A stretch of DNA of 64,000 bases, from assembly GCF_004345645.1 (NCBI RefSeq), contig NZ_SLWS01000010.1, positions 248,001 to 312,000 on the forward strand, written 5' to 3'. The stretch comes from Actinocrispum wychmicini (lineage in GTDB: Bacteria > Actinomycetota > Actinomycetes > Mycobacteriales > Pseudonocardiaceae). Numbering within the stretch: position 1 is the first letter of the stretch; each line of letters opens with the position of its first letter. A model generated the notes under the pieces. That model was not told the origin of the DNA and searched no databases. It saw nothing but the letters and a program-made list of their open reading frames with translations. A program made the position numbers and the translations under genes. Below are positions 9,334-17,461 of the stretch, one piece after another.

Positions 9334-9963
9334 GTGGACACGGCACTCCAGGGATCACTGTTCGACAACGCCGAGGCTCCGGTGGGCCTGCGGCCGCTCG
9401 ACGGTGTCCGCCGGACGCAGCTGACCCACGGGGCATGGGTGGACGTCCTGCCGGGCTGGCTGACCGGCGCCGACAGCCTCTTCGCGAGCCTCGCGACAGG
9501 CGTGCCATGGTATGCCGAACGTAGACAGATGTACGACCGGGTGGTGGCGGTGCCCCGGCTGCTGTGCTTCTACGGCGAGAACGACGCGTTGCCGCATCCG
9601 GTGCTGGTGGCGGCCAGGGACCGGCTGTCGGAGTACTACGCGGAGGAGTTACGGGAACCGTTCCGGACCGCCGGGCTCTGTTACTACCGGGACGGTCGGG
9701 ACAGTGTCGCCTGGCACGGCGACCGGTTCGGCCGCGGCGCCACCGAGGACACCATGGTCGCGATCGTCTCCGTGGGGGCGGCGCGTGCACTGTTGCTGCG
9801 GCCGAAAGAAGGCGGGGAGACGGTCCGGCACGCGCTCGGGCATGGCGACCTGATCGTGATGGGCGGTTCGTGCCAACGGACCTGGGACCACGCCGTACCC
9901 AAGACGAACCGGCACGTCGGCCCGCGCGTCAGCATCCAGTTCCGCCCGCGAGGGGTTCGTTGA
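9334..9963 (+). CDS. AlkB-like 2-oxoglutarate/Fe(II) dioxygenase
   Basis: A 209-residue AlkB-family dioxygenase. The iron-binding triad is visible as HGD in AWHGDR, with the distal His in TWDHAVPK, and the 2-oxoglutarate-binding Arg residues follow in GPRVSIQFRPRG. The nucleotide-recognition lid region (YGENDALPHPV) resembles bacterial AlkB homologues that repair alkylated bases by oxidative demethylation. The start is the GTG at 9334, 74 bases from the divergent SARP gene, because family similarity begins near LFDNAEAPVGLRPLDG. It could act on DNA, RNA or protein; DNA/RNA repair is most likely from the overall plan. Confidence 0.85.
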   Translation: MDTALQGSLFDNAEAPVGLRPLDGVRRTQLTHGAWVDVLPGWLTGADSLFASLATGVPWYAERRQMYDRVVAVPRLLCFYGENDALPHPVLVAARDRLSEYYAEELREPFRTAGLCYYRDGRDSVAWHGDRFGRGATEDTMVAIVSVGAARALLLRPKEGGETVRHALGHGDLIVMGGSCQRTWDHAVPKTNRHVGPRVSIQFRPRGVR

Positions 9964-10006
9964 CCGCCTCACGGGCGGGACGGCGCTGCGGGAGTGCGGG
10001 CCGGGA

Positions 10007-10028
10007 TCCCCACCGTTCACAGTGGGGA
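10007..10028. terminator. hairpin between convergent genes
   Basis: A 7-bp stem (TCCCCAC / GTGGGGA) with an 8-base loop lies between the stops of the AlkB-like gene (+) and the universal stress gene (-). Its position suggests it ends both transcripts. Confidence 0.6.
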
Positions 10029-10033
10029 GGACG

Positions 10034-10843
10034 TCAGGGATGGACGACCATCACCGGGCACGGCGCGAGGTACAGCGCTGTCCTGGTGATGGGGGAGAGG
10101 TTGCCGGGCTCGCCGCCCGGCCCCAGCACGAGCAGGTCGCTGCGGCCGCACGTCTCCACCGCCTCGTGCGGATGGCTGCGAACGAGCTGCAGGCTGGGGG
10201 TGAGCGTGGGCATCAGCTGTGCCACGAGGTCGCACGCCCGGTCAAGGACGTCCGTGGGTTCCTCGTCGGACTCCACCGACCGTGCGCCGTGCGGCGCCCA
10301 GGCGTGGATCAGCCGCAGTCCGTCGCGGTAACGGGTGGCGATCTCGGTGGCCCTGCGGACCACGATCTCGTCGTGCTGGCCGCCCACAGCCGCGGTGACC
10401 CAGCCATGTTCCCCGCGCACCGCACGGGGTTCGCCGCGGACGACCACGGTGTCGCACTCGGCCGCGCTCACCACGGGTAGCACAAGGTGGCCCAGGCCGA
10501 GCGTCTGCCGGGTCCGGTGACCGTGGTGACCGAGGACCAGCAGATCGGTGTCCGCGCTCGCCCACAGCAAGGTGTGCTCCGGGGTGTCCTCGGACGTTGT
10601 CACCGAGGCGTGCAGCCACCGGTAGACGTCCAACCGTCGCGCGATCTCGTTGTCGTCACTGGTCTTCGCCGAGTAGACGCGTAACCCGGCGTTCATCAGC
10701 CATGCGTGCCGCAGCGCCCATTCCAACGCGGCGTCACCCCATGTGGACCCGTCCGTGCCGATCGCGACACGGGGACGATGGCGTTCCAGCGGCTCTTGCG
10801 CCGACGCCGCCACCGTGGCGGTTTCCGCCGTAACAGCTGTCAT
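10034..10843 (-). CDS. universal stress protein, tandem-domain
   Basis: A 269-residue protein with two UspA-like domains. The first domain starts at RVAIGTDGSTWGDAALEWAL, where Asp and Gly-Ser fit the nucleotide-binding strand, and holds LLVLGHHGHRTRQTLGLGHLVLPVV. The second domain starts at WVTAAVGGQHDEIVV and ends with LLVLGPGGEPGNLSPITRTALYLAPCPVMVVH; GxxG-9-GS-like ATP-binding patterns are recognisable but partly altered. Tandem Usp proteins in actinomycetes respond to hypoxia, starvation and other stress. The N-terminal 25 residues are low complexity. It is a monocistronic gene bordered by hairpins on both sides. Confidence 0.88.
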   Translation of the reverse strand: MTAVTAETATVAASAQEPLERHRPRVAIGTDGSTWGDAALEWALRHAWLMNAGLRVYSAKTSDDNEIARRLDVYRWLHASVTTSEDTPEHTLLWASADTDLLVLGHHGHRTRQTLGLGHLVLPVVSAAECDTVVVRGEPRAVRGEHGWVTAAVGGQHDEIVVRRATEIATRYRDGLRLIHAWAPHGARSVESDEEPTDVLDRACDLVAQLMPTLTPSLQLVRSHPHEAVETCGRSDLLVLGPGGEPGNLSPITRTALYLAPCPVMVVHP

Positions 10844-10912
10844 CTAGCCTCCCGTTGGCGGGTCAACGATAGACCTGACCGAAAATGATCGGTAGGCCCA
10901 AGTGCGTACCGC

Positions 10913-10960
10913 GCCGGCCCGCGACCGTCTCGATTGGACGGTCCCGGAACGCGGGCCGGC
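10913..10960 (-). terminator. compound hairpin terminator after the monooxygenase gene
   Basis: An 11-bp perfect GC stem (GCCGGCCCGCG / CGCGGGCCGGC) encloses a second 6-bp stem (ACCGTC / GACGGT). It lies 10 bases past the stop of the minus-strand monooxygenase gene and before the start region of the stress protein gene, so it probably ends the former. Confidence 0.75.
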
Positions 10961-10970
10961 GGCGGTGCGC

Positions 10971-12182
10971 CTACCCCAGCTCAGCTGGGCTGACCGCGGC
11001 GGCGAAGTCGATCCGGTGGTCGAACTGCCACGCTCGTCGTTCCGGCTTGGCGATCAGCTTCATCATGGTCGGCAGCAGCAGGTCCCGCAACGCCCGGCCG
11101 ACCGGCCCGGGTGACTTGCTCTGGTCGACCTTTCTGCCCTCCGCGATGACACGTTCGACGCGCGGCCGCCGAAGCCGTTCGTACGCGGCGAACGCCTCCG
11201 GAACGCTGGGCAGGTCCCGCAGGCACCGCGCCACCTGGACACCGCTTTCGATGGCCATCGAGCCGCCCTGGCCGGAACTCGGTGACGTCGCGTGCGCGCT
11301 GTCGCCGATCAGGATCATCCGACCCCTGTGCCAGGTGGGCACATGCGGAAGGTCGTCCACACCACCGACGATCACCAACTCGTCCGGATCGGACGCCGAG
11401 ATGATCTCCACCGCCGGCGACCGGTCCTCGGTGAACAACTCGGCCAGCCGCCGCTGCCACTCCGCCGCGCCGACGGCCCGTGCCTGCGCGATCGTCATGG
11501 CCCGCTTGCTCGGCATGTTCACGAACCAGCCGGTCTCGTCGTCGTCGGCGAGGTAGCAGAAGATCGCCTTCTTGCCGTACACCATGTGTAACGACCCATG
11601 GGTCGACGGAACTCGCAGTGGTTTGGTCGGCCGGCCGCCAAAACTGAGCAGACCGGTGTACCGCGGTCCGGGCGCCGACGGGTCGATCAGCGAACGGACC
11701 GTGGAGCGGATGCCGTCCGCGCCGATCAGGATGTCCGCGGTGGCCGACGTGCCGTCCGCGAACCGCGCGGTGACACTGTCCGCCGACTCGTCCACGCCGA
11801 CCAGACGTTTGCCGAACTCGACCCGCACGCCACGGGCCTTGGCCTCGCCCGCGAGCGCCAGGAACAGGTCCTTGCGCCACACCGCGTGCAGGACCGGGCC
11901 CGCCTGGGCGGACCCGAACTCGGCGAGCCGCTTGCCGGTCCCGCTGAGCAGGACCATGGACGGCACCGGCCGGCACACCTTGTGCACCGCCTCGTCGAGC
12001 CCGACGCTGGCCAACGCGTTCATCCCGTTCGGTGCCAGGCCGATGATGCCGCCGACGTTGTCCGTCGTCTCGTCGGCGCGTTCGAAAACAGTGGCTTCGA
12101 CGCCGACCTTGCGCAGCGCGGCCGCCGCGACCGGCCCTGCGATTCCGCCGCCGATGACCAGCGCGGTCCTCACGTGTGTCAT
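10971..12182 (-). CDS. FAD-dependent monooxygenase (PHBH-type)
   Basis: A 403-residue flavoprotein monooxygenase. The N-terminal dinucleotide fold has GGGIAGPVAAAALRK, then VFERAD at the end of the second strand. The mid-protein motif ADILIGADGIRSTVR is the DG motif that binds FAD and NAD(P)H, and MILIGDSAHATSPSSGQG is the GD motif. These enzymes hydroxylate or epoxidise small molecules, often in aromatic degradation, antibiotic tailoring or antibiotic inactivation (TetX-like). It lies directly downstream of a PadR regulator gene on the same strand, so its expression is probably induced by its own substrate or a phenolic/antibiotic ligand. A hairpin covers its ribosome binding site. Confidence 0.92.
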   Translation of the reverse strand: MTHVRTALVIGGGIAGPVAAAALRKVGVEATVFERADETTDNVGGIIGLAPNGMNALASVGLDEAVHKVCRPVPSMVLLSGTGKRLAEFGSAQAGPVLHAVWRKDLFLALAGEAKARGVRVEFGKRLVGVDESADSVTARFADGTSATADILIGADGIRSTVRSLIDPSAPGPRYTGLLSFGGRPTKPLRVPSTHGSLHMVYGKKAIFCYLADDDETGWFVNMPSKRAMTIAQARAVGAAEWQRRLAELFTEDRSPAVEIISASDPDELVIVGGVDDLPHVPTWHRGRMILIGDSAHATSPSSGQGGSMAIESGVQVARCLRDLPSVPEAFAAYERLRRPRVERVIAEGRKVDQSKSPGPVGRALRDLLLPTMMKLIAKPERRAWQFDHRIDFAAAVSPAELG

Positions 12183-12186
12183 GTGT

Positions 12187-12207
12187 GTCTCCCAATCGGT
12201 GGGAGAC
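12187..12207 (-). promoter_or_regulatory. hairpin covering the monooxygenase ribosome binding site
   Basis: A perfect 8-bp inverted repeat (GTCTCCCA / TGGGAGAC) with a 5-base loop sits 4 bases upstream of the monooxygenase ATG. On the transcribed strand the arm nearest the start holds GGGAG, the likely Shine-Dalgarno sequence. It could be an mRNA hairpin that masks translation or a protein operator. Confidence 0.45.
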
Positions 12208-12268
12208 GAGCCCGGCTACTCTTCAAGGTGCCGCCTCGCGGCCGGGTTCGTCTCGGTTCGAGGTCGAA

Positions 12269-12306
12269 GAGCCCCGGTGGCGTGTTCCCGCACCCCGCCG
12301 GGGCTC
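12269..12306 (-). terminator. hairpin after padR-like gene
   Basis: A 9-bp stem (GAGCCCCGG / CCGGGGCTC) lies 4 bases past the stop of the PadR gene on the minus strand. It may end or attenuate readthrough into the monooxygenase gene. Confidence 0.5.
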
Positions 12307-12310
12307 GCTT

Positions 12311-12952
12311 TCAGTCGTCCGGTCTGCCTTTCTCCACCAGCTCCCGCAGCTCCGCGGGGACTTCGCCGGTGACGTGGAACTGACGCCACATGTCGATGCC
12401 CGGGAACGTGCCGGCCGCCAGTTCGTCGAGCAGGGTCCTGGTCCAGGTCAGGTCGGCCGCGCGGATCGCCAGGTCGTACTCGTCCTCGATCAGGAACAGC
12501 CGGGGGACGTCCTGGCCGGCCAGCGTCCGCCGGTCGGCCTCGAGCTCGGCCGACAGCCGGTCGACCCGCTGCCGGAGCAGGTCGACCGCCTCGCCCGGGG
12601 TGAGCGCGCCGGCCATCGACAGCGCGGCCTTGAACCGGCTCTGTTCCTGCTCGGGGGTGGCCAGCAGTTCCCGGACCCAGTCCCTGAGCTCCTCGTTGCC
12701 GGCCGTGGTGATCCGGTAGACCGTCCGCTCCGGCCGCCCGCCTTCGCGGGTGCTGCCGGTGGCTTCGATGAACCCGTGCTTCTCCAGGTTCTTCACGATC
12801 GTGTACAGCGAGCCCCACTTGATGGGCATGTCGGCGTCCTTGCCGCGGGCGCGAATGACCGACGCCATCTCGTAGGGGTGCATCGGGCGCTGGATGAGCG
12901 TGCCGAGGATGGCAAGCGCCAGCAGGTTGCTGACCTTCCTGGGTTTCGCCAT
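12311..12952 (-). CDS. PadR family transcriptional regulator
   Basis: A 213-residue repressor of the PadR family. The N-terminal winged helix is clear: LLALAILGTLIQRPMHPYEM, then KWGSLYTIVKNLEKHGFIE, then RTVYRITTAGNEELRDWV. A C-terminal Vir/PadR_2-like helical dimerisation segment rich in coiled-coil heptads follows (SAELEADRR). PadR proteins block target genes until a small ligand such as a phenolic acid or drug binds. The monooxygenase gene downstream on the same strand is the likely target, and an imperfect palindrome upstream of this gene (12982 to 13011) is a candidate autoregulatory operator that would also face the divergent sialidase-like gene. Confidence 0.92.
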   Translation of the reverse strand: MAKPRKVSNLLALAILGTLIQRPMHPYEMASVIRARGKDADMPIKWGSLYTIVKNLEKHGFIEATGSTREGGRPERTVYRITTAGNEELRDWVRELLATPEQEQSRFKAALSMAGALTPGEAVDLLRQRVDRLSAELEADRRTLAGQDVPRLFLIEDEYDLAIRAADLTWTRTLLDELAAGTFPGIDMWRQFHVTGEVPAELRELVEKGRPDD

Positions 12953-12981
12953 GACTCCTCCTCGGATCCGAATGCTCGCTT

Positions 12982-13011
12982 CCGAATATACGCTGCCGAG
13001 TATGTCTTCGG
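12982..13011. promoter_or_regulatory. candidate PadR operator
   Basis: An imperfect palindrome with arms CCGAATATAC and GTATGTCTTCGG lies between the start of the PadR gene (12952, minus) and the sialidase-like gene (13041, plus). The core TATAC-N8-GTATG resembles the ATAC/GTAT-type half sites used by many PadR proteins. The region is AT-richer than its surroundings. Confidence 0.45.
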
Positions 13012-13040
13012 CAAGATGGTCGGCGGCGGGTTAGCATGCG

Positions 13041-14207
13041 ATGGCTACCGTGAGTAGTTGGGGAGGTGCGGTGCGGAGTGCGCTTGCCGGTGTGGCGATC
13101 CTGCTGGTGACCGCTCTGCCCGCGCAGGCGACGCCGCAGCGCGGGGTGCTGTTCGACGGAGGCAGCAGTTACCCGCGGGTGATCCGGCTGGCGAACGGCA
13201 CGATCCTGGCGAGCATCACCACCAACATGGGCGCGGACGGCACCGGCGTGATCAGTGCGAGCGCCGACAACGGCCGGACGTTCAAGCGGATCGCCACCAT
13301 CAAGGACCCGGCCGGCGCGCGCGGCGGCGGAACCTGCTGCTCGACGCTGTACGAGTTGCCGTCGGCAGTGGGCACCCTCCCCGCCGGCACGGTCCTGTGG
13401 GTGAGCACCATGGGCTTCTCCGCGCCGCTCGGCGTCCGGAACACGTCGAACCGCCTGTGGGCGAGCACAGACCGTGGCGTGACCTGGCGGTTCCTGTCGA
13501 ACGTCGCCGTCTCGCCGAACCGGTTCGACATCTGGGAGCCCAGCCTGTCGGTCGCCGCCGACGGCCGGCTCGTCGCGTTCTACTCGGACGAGACGGACAA
13601 GGTGCACCACGACCAGAAACTCGTCCAGGTGCGGTCCGCCGACGGCGTGCACTGGACGGACCAGCGCGAGACCGTGGTCAGCGCCGACTGGTACGTCCGG
13701 CCGGGCATGATCAACACGCTGCGGCTCCCGGACCGCTCGTACTTCATGACCTACGAGGTGTGCAACAACGACCTGATCCACCTGTGCAGCGCGTACTTCC
13801 GTCGGTCGGCGGACGGCTGGAACTACGGCGACCCGCGCGACCTGGGCACCCTCGTCCTGACCGCCGACGGCAAGCACGGCCGGCACACACCCACGCCGGC
13901 CTGGAGCCCCCGCCCTGGACGCGCCGGGACCATCCTGCTGATCACCGAGATGCTGGTGCAGGACGGCGGCGCGACCGCCGGCGGTAACGGCGGCACGATT
14001 CTGGCGAACGACAACCACGGCGACGGCCCGTGGTACGAGATGCCCGCGCCGATCAAGGTGTCCGGAGTGGACAACGAGGGCTGCCGCAACTTCAGCCCGT
14101 CGCTGCTGCCCGCCCGCGACGGCCGCGCGGTGCTCGAAGTGACCACCGACTACGACCACGCGGTGTGCAAGACCTACTACGCCACGGGGCCGTTGAGCAG
14201 GTTTTGA
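13041..14207 (+). CDS. secreted sialidase/BNR-fold glycosyl hydrolase-like protein
   Basis: A 388-residue secreted protein. Residues 1 to about 31 form a signal peptide (Arg near the N-terminus, hydrophobic core LAGVAILLVTALP, cleavage likely after AQA). The mature part shows repeated Asp-box motifs (SADNGRTF, STDRGVTW, SADGVHW) typical of six-bladed sialidase beta-propellers, and Arg and Glu/Tyr residues at positions compatible with a glycosidase-like pocket (YPRVIRL near residue 47). Paired Cys residues suggest disulfides. Exo-sialidase activity is not proved by this; related actinomycete proteins act on plant or host glycans or are of unknown specificity. It is divergent from the PadR gene and may be controlled with it. 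Confidence 0.8.
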   Translation: MATVSSWGGAVRSALAGVAILLVTALPAQATPQRGVLFDGGSSYPRVIRLANGTILASITTNMGADGTGVISASADNGRTFKRIATIKDPAGARGGGTCCSTLYELPSAVGTLPAGTVLWVSTMGFSAPLGVRNTSNRLWASTDRGVTWRFLSNVAVSPNRFDIWEPSLSVAADGRLVAFYSDETDKVHHDQKLVQVRSADGVHWTDQRETVVSADWYVRPGMINTLRLPDRSYFMTYEVCNNDLIHLCSAYFRRSADGWNYGDPRDLGTLVLTADGKHGRHTPTPAWSPRPGRAGTILLITEMLVQDGGATAGGNGGTILANDNHGDGPWYEMPAPIKVSGVDNEGCRNFSPSLLPARDGRAVLEVTTDYDHAVCKTYYATGPLSRF

Positions 14208-14266
14208 ACCCTGACAGTCGCGCCTACGTATGGGGATCGAGGCGAACGACAAGTCGGGGAGGCACG

Positions 14267-14509
14267 ATGGCACAGCGACTCAGCCCAGCCGCGCGGGACG
14301 CGGCCGTCAACCGGGTCAGGATGATCACCGCCGGCATCGTCGTGCTTGGTGTGGCGGGCACGGTCGGCCTCGGCATGGCCATCGCCGCCGAGACCGTGGT
14401 CAAGCCCGCCGTGACCAACCAGGGCGGCAACGCGGCTCCCAAGCCGCAGGGCGGAGTCGCCCCGCAGGTCGCCACCGGCAACGCGGTCACCACGTCAGGT
14501 GGGTCATGA
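14267..14509 (+). CDS. small single-pass membrane protein at the head of an electron-transfer operon
   Basis: An 80-residue protein started at ATG 14267 with GGGGAGG upstream. It has a basic N-terminus (residues 1 to 18), one membrane segment (ITAGIVVLGVAGTVGLGMAI) and a short outside tail rich in Gly, Ala, Pro and Thr that ends VATGNAVTTSGGS. Its stop overlaps the start of ApbE (ATGA), so it is co-translated with it. In related actinomycete operons an FMN-binding (PF04205) protein stands in such a place, but this protein is too short for that domain. The Thr-rich tail could be a minimal flavinylation target or just a membrane anchor; I see no exact S/T-G-A-T motif. Confidence 0.7.
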   Translation: MAQRLSPAARDAAVNRVRMITAGIVVLGVAGTVGLGMAIAAETVVKPAVTNQGGNAAPKPQGGVAPQVATGNAVTTSGGS

Positions 14510-15405
14510 CCACCGGTGTTCGGTTCACGGCCATTGGCACCACAGTGCACCTGCTCATCACCGCGAAGGACGCGCTGCCGTCCGCCGAGTGGATGCTGCG
14601 CGAGTTCATCGCGGACCTGGACAAGGCGTGCAGCCGGTTCCGGGACGACTCGGCGCTGAGCGAGCTGAACCGGACCGGCACGTCGGACGACCCGATCCTG
14701 GTGGCGGCGTTACAGGTGGCGTTACAGGCGGCGGCGGACACCGACGGCCTGGTCGACCCGACCCTCGGCGGGTACATGGTCACGTTGGGATACGACCAGA
14801 CGTTCGCGAACGTCGCGCCGTACGCGCCCGAACCCGTGTTCGTGCCCTCGCGACCCCGGCAGGCATGGCGGGACATCGAGATCACACCCAAGTCCGTGAC
14901 CGTCCCGCACGGCGTCCGGATCGACCTGGGGGCCACGGCGAAAGCGTGGGCCGCGGACACCGCCGCCAAGCACATCGCGGACGAAACTGGCGCCGGCGTT
15001 CTGGTCAACCTCGGCGGTGACGTCTCGGTGGCCGGGCCAGCGCCGGAGGGCGGCTGGAACGTCCGGGTGACCGCGGACCACACGTCGGACGACGGCGGAC
15101 AAGTCGTGTGCGTCCGGTCCGGCGGCCTGGCGACGTCCAGCGTCACGGTCCGGTCCTGGCAGCGCGGCGACCAGGAGTTGCATCACGTGCTGGACCCGTC
15201 GACCGGCCTGCCGGCACCCCGGATCTGGCGGTACGCGACGGTTTCCGCCGTCAGCTGCGTCGCCGCGAACACGGCATCCACAGCCGCGCTCGTGCTGGGG
15301 GAAGGTGCCCCGCACTGGCTCGCGGCACGCAAGCTTCCCGCCCGCCTGGTCGCCACCAGCGGCGCGGTCACCACGGTTTCCGACTGGCCCGGGGAGGGGT
15401 CGTGA
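14506..15405 (+). CDS. apbE: FAD:protein FMN transferase (ApbE family)
   Basis: A 299-residue ApbE-type flavin transferase, which attaches FMN covalently to a Thr or Ser of extracytoplasmic redox proteins using FAD and a divalent metal. Key family segments are FIADLDKACSRFRDDSALSELN, the DPTLGGY segment, IDLGATAKAWAADTAA (FAD/metal site), LVNLGGDVSVAG, and HHVLDPSTGLPA near the C-terminus. No signal peptide is apparent; actinomycete versions often act in or at the membrane from the cytoplasm. It overlaps the genes before and after it by 4 bases. Two TTA codons lie next to each other at about 14710 and 14719, making translation possibly bldA-dependent. Confidence 0.92.
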   Translation: MTTGVRFTAIGTTVHLLITAKDALPSAEWMLREFIADLDKACSRFRDDSALSELNRTGTSDDPILVAALQVALQAAADTDGLVDPTLGGYMVTLGYDQTFANVAPYAPEPVFVPSRPRQAWRDIEITPKSVTVPHGVRIDLGATAKAWAADTAAKHIADETGAGVLVNLGGDVSVAGPAPEGGWNVRVTADHTSDDGGQVVCVRSGGLATSSVTVRSWQRGDQELHHVLDPSTGLPAPRIWRYATVSAVSCVAANTASTAALVLGEGAPHWLAARKLPARLVATSGAVTTVSDWPGEGS

Positions 15406-15929
15406 CTCTGACACTCTGGTATGTGGCGCGCGGCAGCGGGATCGTCTCGCTCGCGTTGTTCACCATGACATTCGCGCTCGGCCTGCTCACGGCCGGCCGC
15501 GTCACCTCGCCGAGCTGGCCTCGGTTCGTCACGGAAACGTTGCACCGCAACCTTTCGATGGCCGCGGTCACGTTCATCGTGGTGCACGTGCTGACGATCG
15601 TGTTCGACACGTACGTCACCATCAGGCCGCTTGAGGCGCTCGTCCCGTTCATCGGCACGTACTCGCCGCTGTTCCTGGGCCTGGGGACGTTGGCGTTCGA
15701 CATCATCTTGACGCTCATCATCACCGGTCTGCTGCGCGCGCGGATGCCTTACCGCGCTTGGCGTCTGGTGCACTGGATCGCGTACCTGGGTTGGCCGGTC
15801 GCGGTGGTGCACGGCGTTTTCATCGGCACGGACCAGATGTGGGTGCTGGTCACGGCCGGTGTCAGTGTCGCGATCGTCGTGGCGTGCGGTGGTTTCCGGG
15901 TGGCGGCGCTGCGCCGGAGGTCCCTGTGA
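15402..15929 (+). CDS. ferric reductase-like transmembrane protein
   Basis: A 175-residue integral membrane protein with about five membrane helices. His residues placed to bind heme pairs are visible (ETLHRNLSMAAV, IVVHVLTIV, RLVHWIAYLG, VVHGVFIGTD), as in the ferric-reductase-like heme b domain (PF01794). It is therefore likely to carry electrons across the membrane between the cytoplasmic NuoF-like/ferredoxin pair and the extracytoplasmic, ApbE-dependent acceptor. It starts at a GTG whose bases overlap the ApbE stop (GTGA) and its own stop overlaps the next start. Length is normal for the short form of this family. Confidence 0.87.
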   Translation: MTLTLWYVARGSGIVSLALFTMTFALGLLTAGRVTSPSWPRFVTETLHRNLSMAAVTFIVVHVLTIVFDTYVTIRPLEALVPFIGTYSPLFLGLGTLAFDIILTLIITGLLRARMPYRAWRLVHWIAYLGWPVAVVHGVFIGTDQMWVLVTAGVSVAIVVACGGFRVAALRRRSL

Positions 15930-17152
15930 GCGTCCCACAGTACGGTTATGACGGTCGCCCTCGGCTGCTGACTCATCAGGCGGTCCGCTTGGCCGACCAT
16001 GTCCGGGCGGTCGGTCCGCTGCCGGTGGTGCCGCAACTGGCGGACATGGTCGCCGCGGCGGGACTGCGTGGGCGTGGTGGCGCCTGGTTCCCGACGGCGC
16101 GCAAGCTCACCTCGGTCGCAGGCAAGGACAACCCGTATGTGATCGTCAACGGGATGGAGAGCGAACCCGCTGCCGGCAAGGACAAACTGCTCCTGCGGCG
16201 CGCCCCGCACCTGGTGCTGGACGGCGCCGAGCTGGCCGCGCGGGAGATCGGCGCGGACACTGTCACGGTCGCCGTCCATCGTGGCAACGGCCTCGCCCAG
16301 CACCTGACGTCCGTGATCGCCGAGCGGGTGATCGCGGGCTGGGGCACCGGCGTCCAGGTCGACGTGGTGGAGGCGCCCAGGTGGTACGTCTCCAGTGAGT
16401 CCACGGCACTGGCCAACTTCGTCGGCGGCGGCGAGGGAAAGCCGCGGTCGGTCCCGACCCGTGAGTCCGGTGTGGACGGCCGGCCGACCTTGGTGTCCAA
16501 TGTGGAGACTTTCGCGCAGGTCGCGCTGATCGCCCGGCACGGCCCGAACTGGTTCCGGCTGGCGGGCACCGGCGACGCCCCAGGGACGGCGCTGTTCACG
16601 GTGAGCGGGGCGGTCCGCCATGTGGGCGTCTACGAACTGCCTGTGGGGGTGACCGGGGAGACCGTCCTGCGCGTCGCCGGTGGGCTCCGTGAACCGATCT
16701 CGGGCGTGCTCATCGGTGGCTACGGCGGCGCCTGGCTGACACCAGAGGAGATGCGCCGTCCTGTCACCGAGATCGGCGCCGGCGTGGTGGTCGCGTTGCC
16801 GTCCCGGGCGTGCGGCCTGCTGGAGACCACCCGGGTGGCCACCTGGATGGCCGGCCAGACGGCGAAACAGTGTGGCCCCTGCTTCAAAGGCCTGCCGTCG
16901 ATCGCCGACGACATCAGGAAGATCACAGTGGACGGTGACCGCCAGGCGTACGAACGACTGCGGTTCCGGTTGGGCGTGATCAACGGCCGGGGCGGGTGCG
17001 CCCACCCCGACGGGGTGGTCAAGTTCGTGGCGACCGCCTTCAAAGTGTTCAACCAGGACGTGCGGCGGCACCTGTCCGGCCATCACTGCCCGCCCGCCCC
17101 GCAGGTCCTGCCGCTTCCCACTGTGCCGTCGGAAAGCGAGGGCTGGCGATGA
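15926..17152 (+). CDS. NuoF-like NADH-binding iron-sulfur oxidoreductase subunit
   Basis: A 408-residue protein related to the 51-kDa NADH-binding subunit of complex I. The FMN/NADH fold is marked by GLRGRGGAWFPTARK (Gly-rich FMN loop) and YVIVNGMESEPAAGKDK, and a soluble-ligand-binding beta-grasp part follows (VGVYELPVGVTGETVLRVAGG). A C-terminal Fe-S region has QCGPCFKGLPSI and, later, GRGGCAHPDG, which give Cys residues for a 4Fe-4S cluster. It is not part of a nuo operon; sitting between a ferric-reductase-like membrane protein and a ferredoxin, it most likely feeds NAD(P)H electrons into a small membrane electron-transfer chain. It starts at GTG 15926, overlapping the previous stop. Confidence 0.9.
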   Translation: MSVPQYGYDGRPRLLTHQAVRLADHVRAVGPLPVVPQLADMVAAAGLRGRGGAWFPTARKLTSVAGKDNPYVIVNGMESEPAAGKDKLLLRRAPHLVLDGAELAAREIGADTVTVAVHRGNGLAQHLTSVIAERVIAGWGTGVQVDVVEAPRWYVSSESTALANFVGGGEGKPRSVPTRESGVDGRPTLVSNVETFAQVALIARHGPNWFRLAGTGDAPGTALFTVSGAVRHVGVYELPVGVTGETVLRVAGGLREPISGVLIGGYGGAWLTPEEMRRPVTEIGAGVVVALPSRACGLLETTRVATWMAGQTAKQCGPCFKGLPSIADDIRKITVDGDRQAYERLRFRLGVINGRGGCAHPDGVVKFVATAFKVFNQDVRRHLSGHHCPPAPQVLPLPTVPSESEGWR

Positions 17153-17364
17153 CCGAAAGCCTGAAAGTGGACATGATCGCGTGCGACGGCCACGGCCTTT
17201 GCGCGGAGCTGTTGCCGGAACTCGTTGGCCTGGACGAATGGGGCTACCCCATCGTGAGCGATCACCCTGTGCCCCAAGAACTCCGGAAGCACGCGAGGAA
17301 AGCGGTGAACCTCTGCCCGAAGCTGGCGCTGACCCTGAAGAAGGTCTCGGCTCCTGGTGGTTGA
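17149..17364 (+). CDS. small ferredoxin (3Fe-4S type)
   Basis: A 71-residue ferredoxin with Cys residues in DMIACDGHGLCAEL and VNLCPKLAL, the spacing seen in actinomycete P450-type ferredoxins that hold a 3Fe-4S or modified 4Fe-4S cluster. It starts at an ATG overlapping the NuoF-like stop. It most likely carries electrons between the NuoF-like protein and the membrane heme protein of the same operon. It ends the operon; the next gene is about 100 bases downstream. Confidence 0.9.
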   Translation: MTESLKVDMIACDGHGLCAELLPELVGLDEWGYPIVSDHPVPQELRKHARKAVNLCPKLALTLKKVSAPGG

Positions 17365-17461
17365 CCCCGGTCACTCGATCGTATGAAACGAACAGGAAAC
17401 ACTGTCAGACCAAGGCTGTTCCCTGGCACCATTGCCGTGCGACCTGGGGCAAGGGGGAACA

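Noticed and set aside
12216..14273. A 685-codon minus-strand frame over PadR and the sialidase-like gene
   Set aside because: It crosses two well-supported genes and reads as Arg/Gly/Pro-rich sequence without any domain.
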